Shown one piece after another: positions 33,819 through 34,234 of a DNA stretch of 34,234 nt; positions within the stretch are counted from its first letter, which is position 1, and each line of letters starts with the position of its first letter. The notes under the pieces were generated by a model. That model had not been told where the DNA came from. It searched no databases and worked only from the letters and a program-made list of their open reading frames with translations. Origin of the DNA: JAJYIV01 sp964616135 (lineage in GTDB: Bacteria > Patescibacteriota > Patescibacteriia > UBA9934 > GWF2-40-263); the NCBI GenBank assembly GCA_964616135.1, contig CAZTTQ010000010.1, forward strand, positions 1-34,234. The letters are read 5' to 3'. The translations under genes and the position numbers were made by a program.

Positions 33819-33827
33819 TGTGGATAG
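33819..33827 (-). promoter_or_regulatory. DnaA-box-like nonamer 1
   Basis: Minus strand CTATCCACA, 8 of 9 to TTATCCACA. It faces box 2, with 7 nt between. Confidence 0.55.
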
Positions 33828-33834
33828 ATTTGAG

Positions 33835-33843
33835 ATATCCACA
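33835..33843 (+). promoter_or_regulatory. DnaA-box-like nonamer 2
   Basis: Plus strand ATATCCACA, 8 of 9 to TTATCCACA, in inverted orientation to box 1. Confidence 0.55.
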
Positions 33844-33942
33844 GTAAACTTTGATGAATCGAGCTTTTGATTTGTCAACAATAGACTACCCTAAAATACA
33901 TAAAAAATGCTGACACGGCATGTTTATACATGAATACAAAAT

Positions 33943-33958
33943 TGTTTCACGTGAAACG
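33943..33958. promoter_or_regulatory. parS: parS partition site
   Basis: TGTTTCACGTGAAACG matches the canonical ParB site TGTTTCACGTGAAACA at 15 of 16, with an intact 14-bp palindromic core. A further half-site GTGTTTCAT follows at once, and GAAACA lies about 15-20 nt beyond. parS sites cluster near bacterial origins. Confidence 0.85.
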
Positions 33959-34163
33959 TGTTTCATATTTTCTGTGGGAAACATGTGTATATCTTTTCCG
34001 TATATGCAAATAATCCAATAAAATACTAAAAATGGTGAGACTCCGCTGTTAATAAGTATTTAATAAAAATTAAGGAACACGGTTAGATGTGTCGAAATAC
34101 GCGTCCCACAACGATCTGTCGTGCTGTTTTTTGTAGCAAAAATGTAAGTTTTTCTCCAAAAAC

Positions 34164-34193
34164 AAAAAACACCTGACTGAGCAGGTGTTTTTT
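34164..34193 (-). terminator. Terminator of the right-end tRNA
   Basis: AAAAAACACCTG pairs with CAGGTGTTTTTT (12 bp, 6-nt loop), directly after the tRNA CCA end. Confidence 0.85.
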
Positions 34194-34234
34194 GGTGGAC
34201 CGATGGGGATTCGAACCCCAGACCTCTGCAATGC
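34193..34234 (-). tRNA. Partial tRNA, probably tRNA-Ala, cut by the window edge
   Basis: On the minus strand the visible 3' part has a TGGGG-TTCGAAT-CCCCA T arm, acceptor strand TCGGTCC, discriminator A and encoded CCA at 34193-34195. If TGCAG is the 3' anticodon strand, the loop ends GCAT, as in the tRNA-Ala(GGC) loop, giving an anticodon NGC (Ala). U70 in the acceptor strand also fits. The 5' half lies outside the window. Confidence 0.75.

Larger units (their letters stand above)
33747..34163. other. AT-rich noncoding stretch, possible origin/partition region
   Basis: More than 400 nt without a plausible gene and much richer in A+T than the rest of the window. It holds two DnaA-box-like nonamers in opposite orientation, an inverted repeat TCAAAAGCT (33811-33819)/AGCTTTTGA (33862-33870) enclosing them, a parS-like site at 33943-33958, and A/T-only runs at about 34015-34075 that could unwind. 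No dnaA, dnaN or parAB is in view, so the origin assignment is tentative. Confidence 0.5.

Overview
This 34.2 kb window is GC-rich, gene-dense bacterial chromosome. Several traits point to a Patescibacteria/CPR-type genome, but no 16S rRNA is present and the lineage is inferred. Most housekeeping genes have no Shine-Dalgarno (SD) sequence, and some look leaderless. There is a run of large secreted surface proteins of the kind common in that group, and core genes are interspersed with small orphan genes of no recognisable family.

Left part (1-6142): the 5' two thirds of rpoB (minus), a FemAB/GNAT-like gene (plus), then an unusual minus-strand locus. It has a strong consensus promoter at 6149-6177, a leader with a long terminator-like hairpin, four small basic or charged ORFs each with an SD (5957 down to 4476), two exact 78-nt structured repeats directly upstream of the second and third ORFs, and a roughly 315-nt highly structured RNA tail. 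Next to it lies a separate RNA of about 180 nt with its own promoter and terminator. This locus is the best candidate for something undescribed.

Middle (6324-21762): core genes ftsK, a RodZ-like gene, recA, epmA-efp, rpsF-ssb-rpsR, a Trm11/TrmG10-like methyltransferase, ychF and tRNA-Ala(GGC). Small orphan genes sit between them (13615-14439, 15833-16393, 16534-16698, 17950-18468, 18679-18948, 19018-19245). Most orphans have an SD, and several have a TTGAC-N16/17 promoter and their own terminator. Three core genes (epmA, the methyltransferase, ychF) instead have a -10 box exactly 9 nt before ATG, as expected for leaderless mRNA. An O-antigen-ligase-like/TPR membrane protein ends this part.

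Right part (21844-34234): a minus-strand cell-surface block of four genes. These are a small secreted protein, a DUF916-like anchored protein, a 1364-aa FN3/Cys-rich/carboxypeptidase-regulatory-like protein, and a giant surface protein of about 1920 aa with a predicted seven-bladed propeller. Beyond it is an AT-rich intergenic stretch with two inverted DnaA-box-like sites and a near-perfect parS, so this may be an origin-proximal or partition region. The window ends inside a second tRNA-Ala-like gene.
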